Assembly (NCBI GenBank): GCA_016840285.1
Contig: JAEOSR010000127.1
Coordinates: 8,302-72,301, forward strand
Reading direction: 5' to 3'
Length of the DNA stretch: 64,000 nt
From: Candidatus Hodarchaeota archaeon
Lineage (GTDB): Archaea; Asgardarchaeota; Heimdallarchaeia; Hodarchaeales; Hodarchaeaceae
Positions 53,490-61,785 of the stretch are shown piece by piece; the stretch's first letter is position 1; the number at the start of each line of letters is the position of its first letter. The translations under genes and the position numbers were made by a program. The notes under the pieces are model-generated. The model made no database searches, had not been told where the DNA came from, and was given only the letters and a program-made list of their open reading frames with translations.

Positions 53490-54515
53490 ATGTCTGAATA
53501 TTCACGTATAGCACTTTATTTACAAGATAAACACGACATTCCCAAGTCAATAGAATTTGCTAAATATGCGGAAGAAAAAGGGTTTGAAGCTGTTTGGCAA
53601 GCTGAGTCAAGATTAGCTCGTGTAGCAACTATTCCTATTTCTGCAATGGCTGCAGTCACAAAGAGGATCAAACTGGGTACAGGAGTTGTTAATAACTTGA
53701 CTCGAAATGTTGCGCTAATGGCAGCAACATTTAGTACAATGGATCAAATGGCCCCTGGGAGATTTATTTGTGGAATTGGTGCTTGGTGGGAACCTCTTGC
53801 AAGTAAGGTAGGTACACCTCGTAAAAAGCCATTGAAACTGATGAGAGAGTACACAACAGTGATGAAAAAGCTCCTTAACATGGAAACTGTTACTTTTGAT
53901 GGTGAGTTTGTGCATGTGGATGGGATACGATTAGACATCGTTCATGGGGATCCCGATAAACCACGCGGAGTACCAATATTGATTGGTGCAACAGGCATGA
54001 AAATGATAGAACTTACTGGGGAGCTTTGCGCAAAAAAGCTAGCTGATGGTGCACTACTCAACTATATGGTATCTCCCGATTATAACCATACAGCTTTGAA
54101 ACACTTAGAAATTGGAGCAAAGAAAGGTGGAGGTTCGCTTGAAGACATTGACAGACCTCAATTGATAGTCTGTTCCATGGATCTCGATAGAGAAAAGGCA
54201 TTAAATGAAGCCCGTGAACTCCTCACTCAATATATGGGCCAACAGCCACATTTAATGAAGGCAAGTAAGATGCCTCAAGACATCCTTGATAAAATCCACG
54301 AGGAACTGACTTGGCCCGCAACAAGAGAGCAAATCCATAAAGCAATGAGACATATCCCTGATGAGATTGTACAAAAAATTACCGCCAGTGGGAAACCAGA
54401 TGAATGTCTTGAACAAGTATCACAGTGGATTGATAGTGGATGTACTTGCCCAGTCCTCTATCAGCTCTCTGATGATGTAAAATTAATGATTGATACGTTT
54501 TCTCCGATTCAATAA
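53490..54515 (+). CDS. LLM-class F420-dependent oxidoreductase
   Basis: A 341-residue luciferase-like TIM-barrel flavin/F420 enzyme. Landmarks are [55 protein letters not shown], then a mid-part with [14 protein letters not shown] and a C-terminal [20 protein letters not shown]. This resembles methylenetetrahydromethanopterin reductase and its many paralogues. F420 use is likely in an archaeon, but the substrate is undecided. It begins a separate unit, divergent from the GAF gene. Confidence 0.83.
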   Translation: MSEYSRIALYLQDKHDIPKSIEFAKYAEEKGFEAVWQAESRLARVATIPISAMAAVTKRIKLGTGVVNNLTRNVALMAATFSTMDQMAPGRFICGIGAWWEPLASKVGTPRKKPLKLMREYTTVMKKLLNMETVTFDGEFVHVDGIRLDIVHGDPDKPRGVPILIGATGMKMIELTGELCAKKLADGALLNYMVSPDYNHTALKHLEIGAKKGGGSLEDIDRPQLIVCSMDLDREKALNEARELLTQYMGQQPHLMKASKMPQDILDKIHEELTWPATREQIHKAMRHIPDEIVQKITASGKPDECLEQVSQWIDSGCTCPVLYQLSDDVKLMIDTFSPIQ

Positions 54516-54542
54516 TAAATCTCTTCTTCCTCTTTTAAAAGG

Positions 54543-54550
54543 TTTATAAA
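54543..54550 (+). promoter_or_regulatory. TATA box with purine-rich BRE
   Basis: AAAAGG followed by TTTATAAA lies 52 bases before the ATG of the interrupted gene. This is one of the cleanest archaeal BRE/TATA patterns in the window, suggesting that the locus may still be transcribed. Confidence 0.5.
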
Positions 54551-54601
54551 GATTCTATTGCTAATTTAATCATCTATTCCAAGATAGAAGTTGAGAATCA
54601 G

Positions 54602-55447
54602 ATGGAATTTGATTTAAGAACAATTTGTCGATCACTAGCTGCAAATCATTTTTCGATTGACAAAGAATTACTTAATACTCTGGAAAATATGTACGAATCA
54701 AGTGATAATCTGAAGAGGGATTATTCAACGATTAGAAGAATTTTTAAAGACAAAAAGCTCAGTTGGAAGGAGATTGATCAATTAAACCAGTTCCTAACCA
54801 TCACAATACCCAACTCTTGGAATGATGATTGGTCGGAATTTGAATCGGTTATTAAAAGTTTACAATCTAATAAATTCAACTTCTTTGAACGAATTCAATA
54901 TATAAGAGAGATCAATTATCGGGCGTTCCCTGATGGACATGAAAGTGAAAAATTATTTCATTATTTTCTTAATGGGCAAAAATGATTAGATATAATCCAA
55001 AGATTTCATGAAATTCTAGATATCTATAAAGAATTGCCTACTGACATAGAGGAAATTTCCACAATAGAGGAATTATTAAAGGAATTCTTTCAGAAACTGG
55101 GATATATTGCTGATATTACCCCTCCATACCTTTTAATCACTCCAGAAGGAAAGGAAATCGACCCCACGTACCCATTGAATGTAGCTAAGAGACTCCGTCA
55201 ACTCGGAGTTGAGATTAAGAAGAATCTCAAAAGATTACCGTCCAAAGAACTATTATCACTAACGAATGCCGCCACAAAAGGTTTAAACGAATTTATGAAG
55301 GGAAAGTAGTTACTGGAAGACGAATTCAAGGCTGAATCTTTTTGGGGGAGAAAGAAAGGGATTCCTCAGATTCACAACCTTTTCTACTTTCTTGAAGAAA
55401 TGTTTGAGTTTGAAGATTATATTCGGTTTCAAAAGCTACTGTCATAA
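54602..55447 (+). pseudogene. Unknown gene split by in-frame TGA and TAG
   Basis: One reading frame runs from ATG 54602 to TAA at 55445-55447, broken by TGA at 54983-54985 and by TAG at 55307-55309 without any frameshift. The three parts are 127, 107 and 45 codons, and all have normal protein-like composition: helical, charged N-terminal part (RDYSTIRRIFKDKKLSWKEI), a middle part with ITPPYLLITPEGKEIDPTYP, and an aromatic end (IHNLFYFLEEMFEFEDY). I do not recognise the family. A recently broken gene is the simplest view; readthrough or recoding is possible but less likely. The last codons overlap the convergent VIT-like gene. Confidence 0.55.
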
Positions 55448-56026
55448 AAATTCAAGAAACATTACTAGAATGGCCGTGACTACACCAGCAATGATCATTC
55501 TAATTCCATTCGAGATAATATTTTCCTTTGAAATCTTGCCTAAATAGGCTCCCAAAATAAACAAAGATAGGCCAGTCAATAGAACAGATGAAATATAAGC
55601 AAATTGAATGGGCCATCCCAAAAAATATGCACCAAAGAAGGGGAGAAATGAGATAGATGCTGCTACAAAAGGACTAAGGCCGTCGACAGCAGCTACAAAA
55701 TAAGATGAAATCGTTGCTGCTTGATCTACGATTGTATGTTCAAATTCCTCAAGCATTGCTGATTCAATCTCGGCCAATTCCTCTTTTCTTACTGCGCTCT
55801 CCGTTAAATAAGCACCAAAACCCCCTGAAACGCCCATCGCAATGCTTGCTCCTAAACCAGCAAGGATCAATGTTCTGGGATCATCAACATTCGCAAGAAA
55901 ACTTCCTATAATGATACCTAGCGCTGTAAGAGCTCCATCAAAACTGTTCATGACCATATAACGCTTGGCGATTCCCTCTGTCTCTCCCATTTGGAGAAGA
56001 TTTATTATTTGTTTATACGATTTCAT
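55442..56026 (-). CDS. VIT1/CCC1-like iron/manganese transporter
   Basis: A 194-residue membrane protein. The family start YMVMNSFDGALTALGIIIG (VIT first helix with Asp) and GASIAMGVSGGFGAYLTESAVRKEELAEIE with the cytosolic metal-binding glutamates are present, followed by three helices (ISFLPFFGAYFLGWP, ISSVLLTGLSLFILGAYL, GIRMIIAGVVTAILVMF). VIT transporters move Fe2+ or Mn2+ out of the cytosol. The iron handling may relate to the Fe-S cluster genes of the window, though not linked in an operon. Confidence 0.85.
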   Translation of the reverse strand: MKSYKQIINLLQMGETEGIAKRYMVMNSFDGALTALGIIIGSFLANVDDPRTLILAGLGASIAMGVSGGFGAYLTESAVRKEELAEIESAMLEEFEHTIVDQAATISSYFVAAVDGLSPFVAASISFLPFFGAYFLGWPIQFAYISSVLLTGLSLFILGAYLGKISKENIISNGIRMIIAGVVTAILVMFLEFL

Positions 56027-56149
56027 TTAAGTAAACCAAAAGTATTTTTCTGATGTTTGATACTGGTAAAAAGGAATTAATAATTACTCTCATACGAAAG
56101 AGAATGAAAAAATATTAAAATTCAAGTTTACTAATAAATTAAAGAGGTT

Positions 56150-57580
56150 TTAAGATTCTTTTTCTTCGGTCTTCTCCGCAGTTTCTTCCTCTGTTTCTTC
56201 ACTTTTCTTTAAGCCCCGGACGTTTAAAGTTTCAATTCGTAGTTCTGTGATTTCTTTTACAGTGAAGACGATTCCTTCAATTTTGAAAACTTCTTTTTCT
56301 TTGGGTAGTCGTCCCAATTTTTCTTGAATAAATCCCCCAAGAGTTACAGAGATATCTGATTGAAATTTTGTCTTGAAATAGTCATTAAAATCATCTAATG
56401 AGGTTTGACCACTTACTTTTGACTCACCTTCGTTCTCTTCCGATGGTGTGATTTCTGCAGGTTCATAGTCATATTCGTCTTGAATATCCCCAACTAAAAG
56501 CTCTAAAATATCTTCCAATGTTATTAGCCCCACCACCTCCCCAAACTCGTCAACTACAATAGCTGAATGTCGTTTTGTGTTTTGCAATTTCTCCAATAAT
56601 AAATCTGCTCGCATTGTTTCAGGTACATAATCCGCTTCTCTTAACAATTGGGAAATATCAATCTTATTCTTCTTATTAGTAATTTCATCGGTATCTAAGA
56701 ATAACTCCAAGTGATTCAATAGGTCTTTAGCGTATAAAAACCCAACGATTTTCTCTCGTGATTCATCAGAAACAGGAAAGCGTGAATGGCCTGTATTATT
56801 TACAAACTTTACTATCTCGTCAAAGTCATCAGTTATAGTGATTGTGTTCATTTCATATCGTGGTGTCATTAGCATTCTTATTTGAGTGTCAGGCAGGTCA
56901 AAGGTTCGTTTTAAGATAGCGCTCTCGCGCTCCTCGAGAATACCAGCCTCAGAAGATTGAGAAATAAGTAACTTCAGCTCTGCTTCGGAGTGAACACTTC
57001 TATGACCAACAATTGGCTTTATACCAAAGATCGATAATATTAACCAGCCTGTTTGATTAAATATCCAGATTATTGGCTTAAATATCAAGGCAAACCAATG
57101 TAAGGGTTTCGCAACCCATAAACTTGTTCGTTCAGGATACTGGAGGGCCACACTTTTAGGTGCTAATTCACCAATTACGACATGCATATATGTAGTCATA
57201 GAGAATGCTAACAAAGCACCTAGAGAAAGTCCACCTAAAAGTACCAAAATTCCTAGTTCGTCTAAAAACGTTATAAATCCTACTACTTCAAATATGCTCT
57301 CGATAACGGGTTCTATAGAGGCTCCTGCTAAAAATCCCAACGCAAGACTTGCCATTGTAATTCCAAGTTGAGTAGCACTAATTACCTCATCTTGATTTTT
57401 TATGGCTAGTTGTACGGCTTTCGCTCTTCTACTCCCAGTTTTTCGTACAAGTTCTTCCACTCTTGAGGGACGAACACTTACTAAAGCAAATTCGGCTGCA
57501 ACAAAGAAACCGTTCAGTAATACCAGAATCAAGGCAAGGATTAAAGCGAAAATAAAACCGATTATATCAACATCAGACAT
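56150..57580 (-). CDS. HlyC/CorC-family membrane protein (CNNM + CBS pair)
   Basis: A 476-residue protein. Residues about 1-190 form the DUF21/CNNM membrane domain (LVLLNGFFVAAEFALVSVRPSRVEELV, ISATQLGITMASLALGF, IGELAPKSVAL). Two CBS domains follow (MLTPRYEMNTI, GHSRFPVSDES; IVVDEFGEVVGLITLEDILELLVGDI), then the CorC_HlyC transporter-associated domain (KLGRLPKEKEVF). The tail is a Glu/Lys/Thr-rich run. Such proteins export Mg2+ or Na+ under nucleotide control of the CBS pair. Monocistronic, divergently placed from a short AT-rich space. Confidence 0.9.
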   Translation of the reverse strand: MSDVDIIGFIFALILALILVLLNGFFVAAEFALVSVRPSRVEELVRKTGSRRAKAVQLAIKNQDEVISATQLGITMASLALGFLAGASIEPVIESIFEVVGFITFLDELGILVLLGGLSLGALLAFSMTTYMHVVIGELAPKSVALQYPERTSLWVAKPLHWFALIFKPIIWIFNQTGWLILSIFGIKPIVGHRSVHSEAELKLLISQSSEAGILEERESAILKRTFDLPDTQIRMLMTPRYEMNTITITDDFDEIVKFVNNTGHSRFPVSDESREKIVGFLYAKDLLNHLELFLDTDEITNKKNKIDISQLLREADYVPETMRADLLLEKLQNTKRHSAIVVDEFGEVVGLITLEDILELLVGDIQDEYDYEPAEITPSEENEGESKVSGQTSLDDFNDYFKTKFQSDISVTLGGFIQEKLGRLPKEKEVFKIEGIVFTVKEITELRIETLNVRGLKKSEETEEETAEKTEEKES

Positions 57581-57840
57581 ATTATTTCGGTTGGCTCCGA
57601 CTAAGACCTAAATCTTCACTATGTTAGCCTTACTAGTCCAATAAGTATTGAGTGTTGAAGTCAATTTGATTTGGCTAATTAGTTAAAATCACACGATTCC
57701 GTTTTTTAAGATTTTTTCTTGTGTCGACGCTTTAACCTCGTGAAATCAGAAGTTCATGTGATAAAGTCAATTCCATTTAGCGATATATTCTCAATAGAAA
57801 TCACCTTTGAAAGAAAGAAAAGGAAGAAAATGATAGGATC

Positions 57841-59127
57841 CTATACGCGTTCGACCACAGTAGCGATACCAACGCCACCACCCCCGCAAAGCGTCTGGAT
57901 CCCATAGTGTTTATTTTTATTGACTAAATAATGAGCCATATCACAGAAATAGTGTGTCCCTGATGAACCGATGGCATGACCAGTGGCTATTGCTCCTCCA
58001 TAAGGATTAACACGTGGATCATCAAATCCATATCCAAAATGCTTAGCAAAGGCAAGACAGGGGGAAGCAAAGGCTTCATTTGGTTCAATACAATCCATAT
58101 CTTTCATTTCAAGATCCGCTCTTTCCAGTGCACGTTCTTGTGCGGGAATAGGACCTGTTAGCATTAACATTGGATCATCACCTGCAACAGCTGTTGATAG
58201 AATCTGAACCATTGGCTTTAATCCTAGCTCATCCGCTTTTTCACGAGACATAAGCATCACTGCTGATGCACCATCCGTTATTTGTGATGAATTTCCTGCA
58301 GTTACTATACCATTATCAGGTCTAAAAACAGGGGGAAGTGCTTGTATTTGAGCCCATGCTGTATCAGGGTCATCAACAGCTATTGAACGAACTGATTGAT
58401 CCTTTGTTACTGTTTTTGTCTCAAATGACCCGTCTGGATTCTCAATTGTGACCTCAAAAGGTACAATACGCTTCTCATATGCTTCTTTATCTCTCATTGC
58501 TTTGGTTGCCTTTTGATGTGACCATAAACCAAACTTATCCAAATCCTTTCTAGTTAAATTATACTTTTCTGCGACCAGCTCTGCAGACTCTCCTTGAACA
58601 AAGCTCATTCTTTTTTGAAGATCAGTCATACGAGTATCTGACATATGACAATAAATGTTATCAACAGGGTACATAAATCCGACTTGAATATCAATTCCCA
58701 TGGGGTAGTGTGTCAGGTTTTCGACTCCTGCAGCTATCATAATATCCCCATCACCCACTTTAATTGCGTTTGCACATGTATTAACGGCTTGTAATCCTGC
58801 ATTACAATACCTATTGACTGTTGCACCTGCTACTATGTCTGGAATATTTTTCGCCATCAACTGGGCAACCCGAGCAAGATTACCTCCTTGGTCACCAATT
58901 TGAGTTAAAATACCAACATGTACATCTTCTATTTCACGAGGATCAAATGAACTTGATTGATTTATTACCCGATCAACCAAGATCTCTAAAATACCTGCTA
59001 ACATATCTTGTGACGACATATTCCGGTAATACCCCCCATATTTCGCCATTTGAGCTCGAGAAGATTTTCCCATTGGTAGGCGAATTGCATCAACAACAAC
59101 ACATTCTCTTAGTTCTTTATTTCCCAT
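57841..59127 (-). CDS. Acetyl-CoA acyltransferase (thiolase)
   Basis: A 428-residue thiolase. The acyl-binding cysteine is in NRYCNAGLQAV, GSSQITDGASAVMLMS and NEAFASPCLAFAKHFG carry the NEAF motif, GHAIGSSGTHY supplies the catalytic His region, and LCGGGGVGIATVVERV contains the C-terminal catalytic Cys. Complete residues indicate an active enzyme for beta-oxidation or acetoacetyl-CoA formation for isoprenoids. It pairs functionally with the acyl-CoA ligase and MaoC-like genes in the window. A TATA-like element lies upstream. Confidence 0.92.
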   Translation of the reverse strand: MGNKELRECVVVDAIRLPMGKSSRAQMAKYGGYYRNMSSQDMLAGILEILVDRVINQSSSFDPREIEDVHVGILTQIGDQGGNLARVAQLMAKNIPDIVAGATVNRYCNAGLQAVNTCANAIKVGDGDIMIAAGVENLTHYPMGIDIQVGFMYPVDNIYCHMSDTRMTDLQKRMSFVQGESAELVAEKYNLTRKDLDKFGLWSHQKATKAMRDKEAYEKRIVPFEVTIENPDGSFETKTVTKDQSVRSIAVDDPDTAWAQIQALPPVFRPDNGIVTAGNSSQITDGASAVMLMSREKADELGLKPMVQILSTAVAGDDPMLMLTGPIPAQERALERADLEMKDMDCIEPNEAFASPCLAFAKHFGYGFDDPRVNPYGGAIATGHAIGSSGTHYFCDMAHYLVNKNKHYGIQTLCGGGGVGIATVVERV

Positions 59128-59180
59128 AAAAATTCCTCATTTACATTGATTCCAACGTTACTCTGATGTTAAGACAATTT

Positions 59181-59190
59181 TATTTATATT
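59181..59190 (-). promoter_or_regulatory. TATA-like element of the thiolase gene
   Basis: Read on the minus strand as AATATAAATA, centred about 58 bases before the thiolase ATG and preceded by a purine-rich run (GGAAAAA), it fits the archaeal BRE/TATA layout. Confidence 0.42.
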
Positions 59191-59338
59191 TTTTCCACAA
59201 AACCCGAAAGTGACTAAAAAACAACTATTTTGAAGAGGCAATGGATTATGAGGAATTATTACTCTAGAATTTAAAAAAAGAAATTATCTTCAACATAGTA
59301 TTATACACCACACACATTGATGACCTAAGTGATCAGGG

Positions 59339-60376
59339 ATGCTCTCAATAGACTATGAAACGGCTTTTAACAAGATAAAACAGTTGAAAATGACTGTTCT
59401 TCCCGATTTTTTCCTTGATGTCATTATAGATCCACGAATGTCTTATGAACAGTTAATTAAAGAGATCAAAACTGTGTACTCCCGAGGAGGAGGAAATCTT
59501 CTTGGACCAGAAGCCCGATTTATCCCTGGGGGGAATGGAGGAAATGTAGCTAAAACTTTAGCTGGTTTGGGAGCTTCAACCACCTTCATATGCGAAACTT
59601 CTCAACTAGGCAAGCAGCTTATTGAATTTTTTATGCACCCGCTTGGAATAAAGACTTTTATATCTACTTCAGGGGATATGGCAAGTTCAATAATTCTGGA
59701 AATTCCCCATGGATCAGATAAGCATAATGTGATGTTTTCTGCTTCTGGTAGTGTTGCAGATTTCTCTTCAGAGAAGTTAACACCCGAACAATGGAATGTT
59801 CTTCAGGATAGCCATGTTATTGCAATATGTAATGCTCAAAATTACCAAATGGAAGATCTTGTTGAGAACATCCTTCGAGAAGTCCCACCTTCTGTCGTGG
59901 TTTCAGTTGATTTTTCAGACTTAACACCCCATCTTCAGCGGATTGAGGGATTTAAGCACCGCATTTTAGAACATCCTAGAAGACCCCCATCATTTATTAC
60001 AGGAAATGAAACCGAATTTCAATTATTAGCTCAAGAACCCAACAGCGCACCAGAGAAAGCCATCCATAAATTATCCTCCACATACCCTGAAATCATGTTT
60101 GGGTTACACATGTCGACTAAAGTAGAAATATGGAAAAAAGGCGAACAATTGTCCATTGAACCTTGTTTTAAAATATCTGTTCTTAATGCAACGGGCGCAG
60201 GAGACAGTTGGCATGCAGGTTTTTTAACAGGATGGCAAATAGGACTAACCATCCCAGATAGTACAGTTTTTGCTAATGCAGCTGCTGCCTATCAAATTTC
60301 AACAGGAAAAATTGGTTCATTAAAAGACATTATCAATTTTTCAACATCAACACTCCGTTATGATTTAGTAACTTAA
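59339..60376 (+). CDS. PfkB-family carbohydrate kinase
   Basis: A 345-residue ribokinase-fold sugar kinase. The N-terminal GGNGGNVAKTLAGLGAST substrate-binding motif and the C-terminal NATGAGDSWHAGFLTGW with the catalytic aspartate and anion hole are intact. In between, ITGNETEFQLL fits the NExE magnesium motif. ATP is the probable phosphate donor. Which sugar or nucleoside is phosphorylated cannot be told. It is upstream of a GAPDH-like gene on the same strand, although a hairpin with T-tract separates them. Confidence 0.85.
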   Translation: MLSIDYETAFNKIKQLKMTVLPDFFLDVIIDPRMSYEQLIKEIKTVYSRGGGNLLGPEARFIPGGNGGNVAKTLAGLGASTTFICETSQLGKQLIEFFMHPLGIKTFISTSGDMASSIILEIPHGSDKHNVMFSASGSVADFSSEKLTPEQWNVLQDSHVIAICNAQNYQMEDLVENILREVPPSVVVSVDFSDLTPHLQRIEGFKHRILEHPRRPPSFITGNETEFQLLAQEPNSAPEKAIHKLSSTYPEIMFGLHMSTKVEIWKKGEQLSIEPCFKISVLNATGAGDSWHAGFLTGWQIGLTIPDSTVFANAAAAYQISTGKIGSLKDIINFSTSTLRYDLVT

Positions 60377-60407
60377 CTAGTGAGTGAGAAAAGGAAAAAA
60401 CAACAAG

Positions 60408-60446
60408 TTTTTAGGGAAACAATTCCTAAAAATAATTTCAATTTTT
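60408..60446 (+). terminator. Hairpin followed by T-tract after the PfkB gene
   Basis: TTTTTAGG (60408-60415) and CCTAAAAA (60425-60432) form a perfect eight-base-pair stem around nine bases, with a further possible pair inside. A TTTTTT run follows at about 60440. It begins 32 bases after the kinase stop codon and resembles an intrinsic terminator. A weaker reading is a leader structure of the next gene. Confidence 0.5.
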
Positions 60447-60570
60447 TCACCCATATGATGAATACATATGCTTAAGAAGGTTGGTTAAATCCTCTCTGAG
60501 TGTTAGATTAACGAAGTTTAACGCAGTTAAGAGATAAAAATACCCGTTTTTCGATTATTGAGGTTTATCA

Positions 60571-61677
60571 ATGGCACTCAATGGGAATGTTGTTTTAATT
60601 GTGGGTACTGGTACTATTGGAGAACCATTAACGGGATTATTAGCAGCGTTAGCTAAAGAATTAGCTATAGACGAACTAATATTTTATAAACACACACCTA
60701 GGTTAACAGATCGTCCCATGATCCGTGGTTTACTTTCCAAAGGAGCCCACATGTGCTGCCAGATAGAAAAAACAAATAAATTCCGTGAAATGGGAGTCGA
60801 ACCAACCTATACCTTTGAGGATGCCCTCGCAAAAGCAACTGTGGTTGTGGATTGTTCAACTGAGGGAATGGGAGTTAGGAATCGATTTTTATTCTATGAA
60901 AATGTTAAAGAGGATGTACGGGCATTCTTGGCCCAAGGATCAGAACATGGTTTTGGTATTCCGTATGGAGTCGGACTCAATGATCGTGTCCTTCATCGAA
61001 GGAACTCACAGTTTCTACAAGTTGTTAGCTGTAATACCCATGCAGCATCAAGAGTACTAAAAGATCTAGCATTTGACAAGAATGAGAATAGTATTTTAAG
61101 TGAAGCACGCTTTGTTTTTATGAGAAGAGCTACTGATGTCTCCCAAACGGGTAAATTTATTGCTGGGCCATCTGTTGGGAAACATAAGGATCATACATTT
61201 GGAACACACCACGCAAAGGATGTCTATCGTTTATATTCGACGCTGGGTCATCATCTCAATGTATTTTCTAGTGCAATTAAACTTAATACTCAATATATGC
61301 ACACATCATTTTTCAATCTAGTATTGGACAAAAAGAAAGCACTCTCCCTAGATGAGGTTAAACAAGCATTTCATGATGATCCATACGTCGCTGTAACCAA
61401 TAAGACAGATGCTAACGTGATCTTTTCTTTTGGCAGAGAATATGGCCATTTTGGAAGAATCCTTAACCAAATTGTAGTTGTCCTACCTAGTTTAATGGTT
61501 CGGCAAAGTGAGCTCTTTACGGATAAAGTAGAGATTGTTGGATATATGTACACTCCCCAGGATGGCAATTCTCTCTTAAGCTCAACTTCTGCTGTCGCAT
61601 TCTTTTTAGATCCCGATAATATAACTCTAGGTGAACCTCTCCCTTGGCTTCGACCATATATGTTCTCTGAAGTCTAA
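60571..61677 (+). CDS. Type II (archaeal) glyceraldehyde-3-phosphate dehydrogenase-like protein
   Basis: A 368-residue protein that follows the archaeal GAPDH pattern: Rossmann start VVLIVGTGTIGEPLTGL, VVVDCSTEGMGVRNRFLFYE (family 'VVDcTPgGvGakNk'), AQGSEHG, the nucleophile block QVVSCNTHAASRVLKDL with Cys154, and RRATDVSQ...GTHHAKDV (family 'RRAtDp...HHGpDv'). Phosphate-site and cofactor-specificity residues are divergent, and the block differs from standard GAPDH (SCNTTGL). It may act on another aldehyde-phosphate. The upstream sugar kinase hints at a sugar pathway. Confidence 0.65.
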   Translation: MALNGNVVLIVGTGTIGEPLTGLLAALAKELAIDELIFYKHTPRLTDRPMIRGLLSKGAHMCCQIEKTNKFREMGVEPTYTFEDALAKATVVVDCSTEGMGVRNRFLFYENVKEDVRAFLAQGSEHGFGIPYGVGLNDRVLHRRNSQFLQVVSCNTHAASRVLKDLAFDKNENSILSEARFVFMRRATDVSQTGKFIAGPSVGKHKDHTFGTHHAKDVYRLYSTLGHHLNVFSSAIKLNTQYMHTSFFNLVLDKKKALSLDEVKQAFHDDPYVAVTNKTDANVIFSFGREYGHFGRILNQIVVVLPSLMVRQSELFTDKVEIVGYMYTPQDGNSLLSSTSAVAFFLDPDNITLGEPLPWLRPYMFSEV

Positions 61678-61785
61678 TAAAGAGATCTCATATTATTCTA
61701 TTTAGTATCTAATACAGGTTCTATTAACCTAGTTTAAACAACTTTGTATTTTATAGAAGTTGGTTTGCTCATCCGAGGAGTTAAA

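Noticed and set aside
54983..54985. Selenocysteine coding of TGA in the interrupted gene
   Set aside because: No redox motif surrounds the site (GQK-stop-LDII), the same gene also has a TAG, and no SECIS-like element was recognised.
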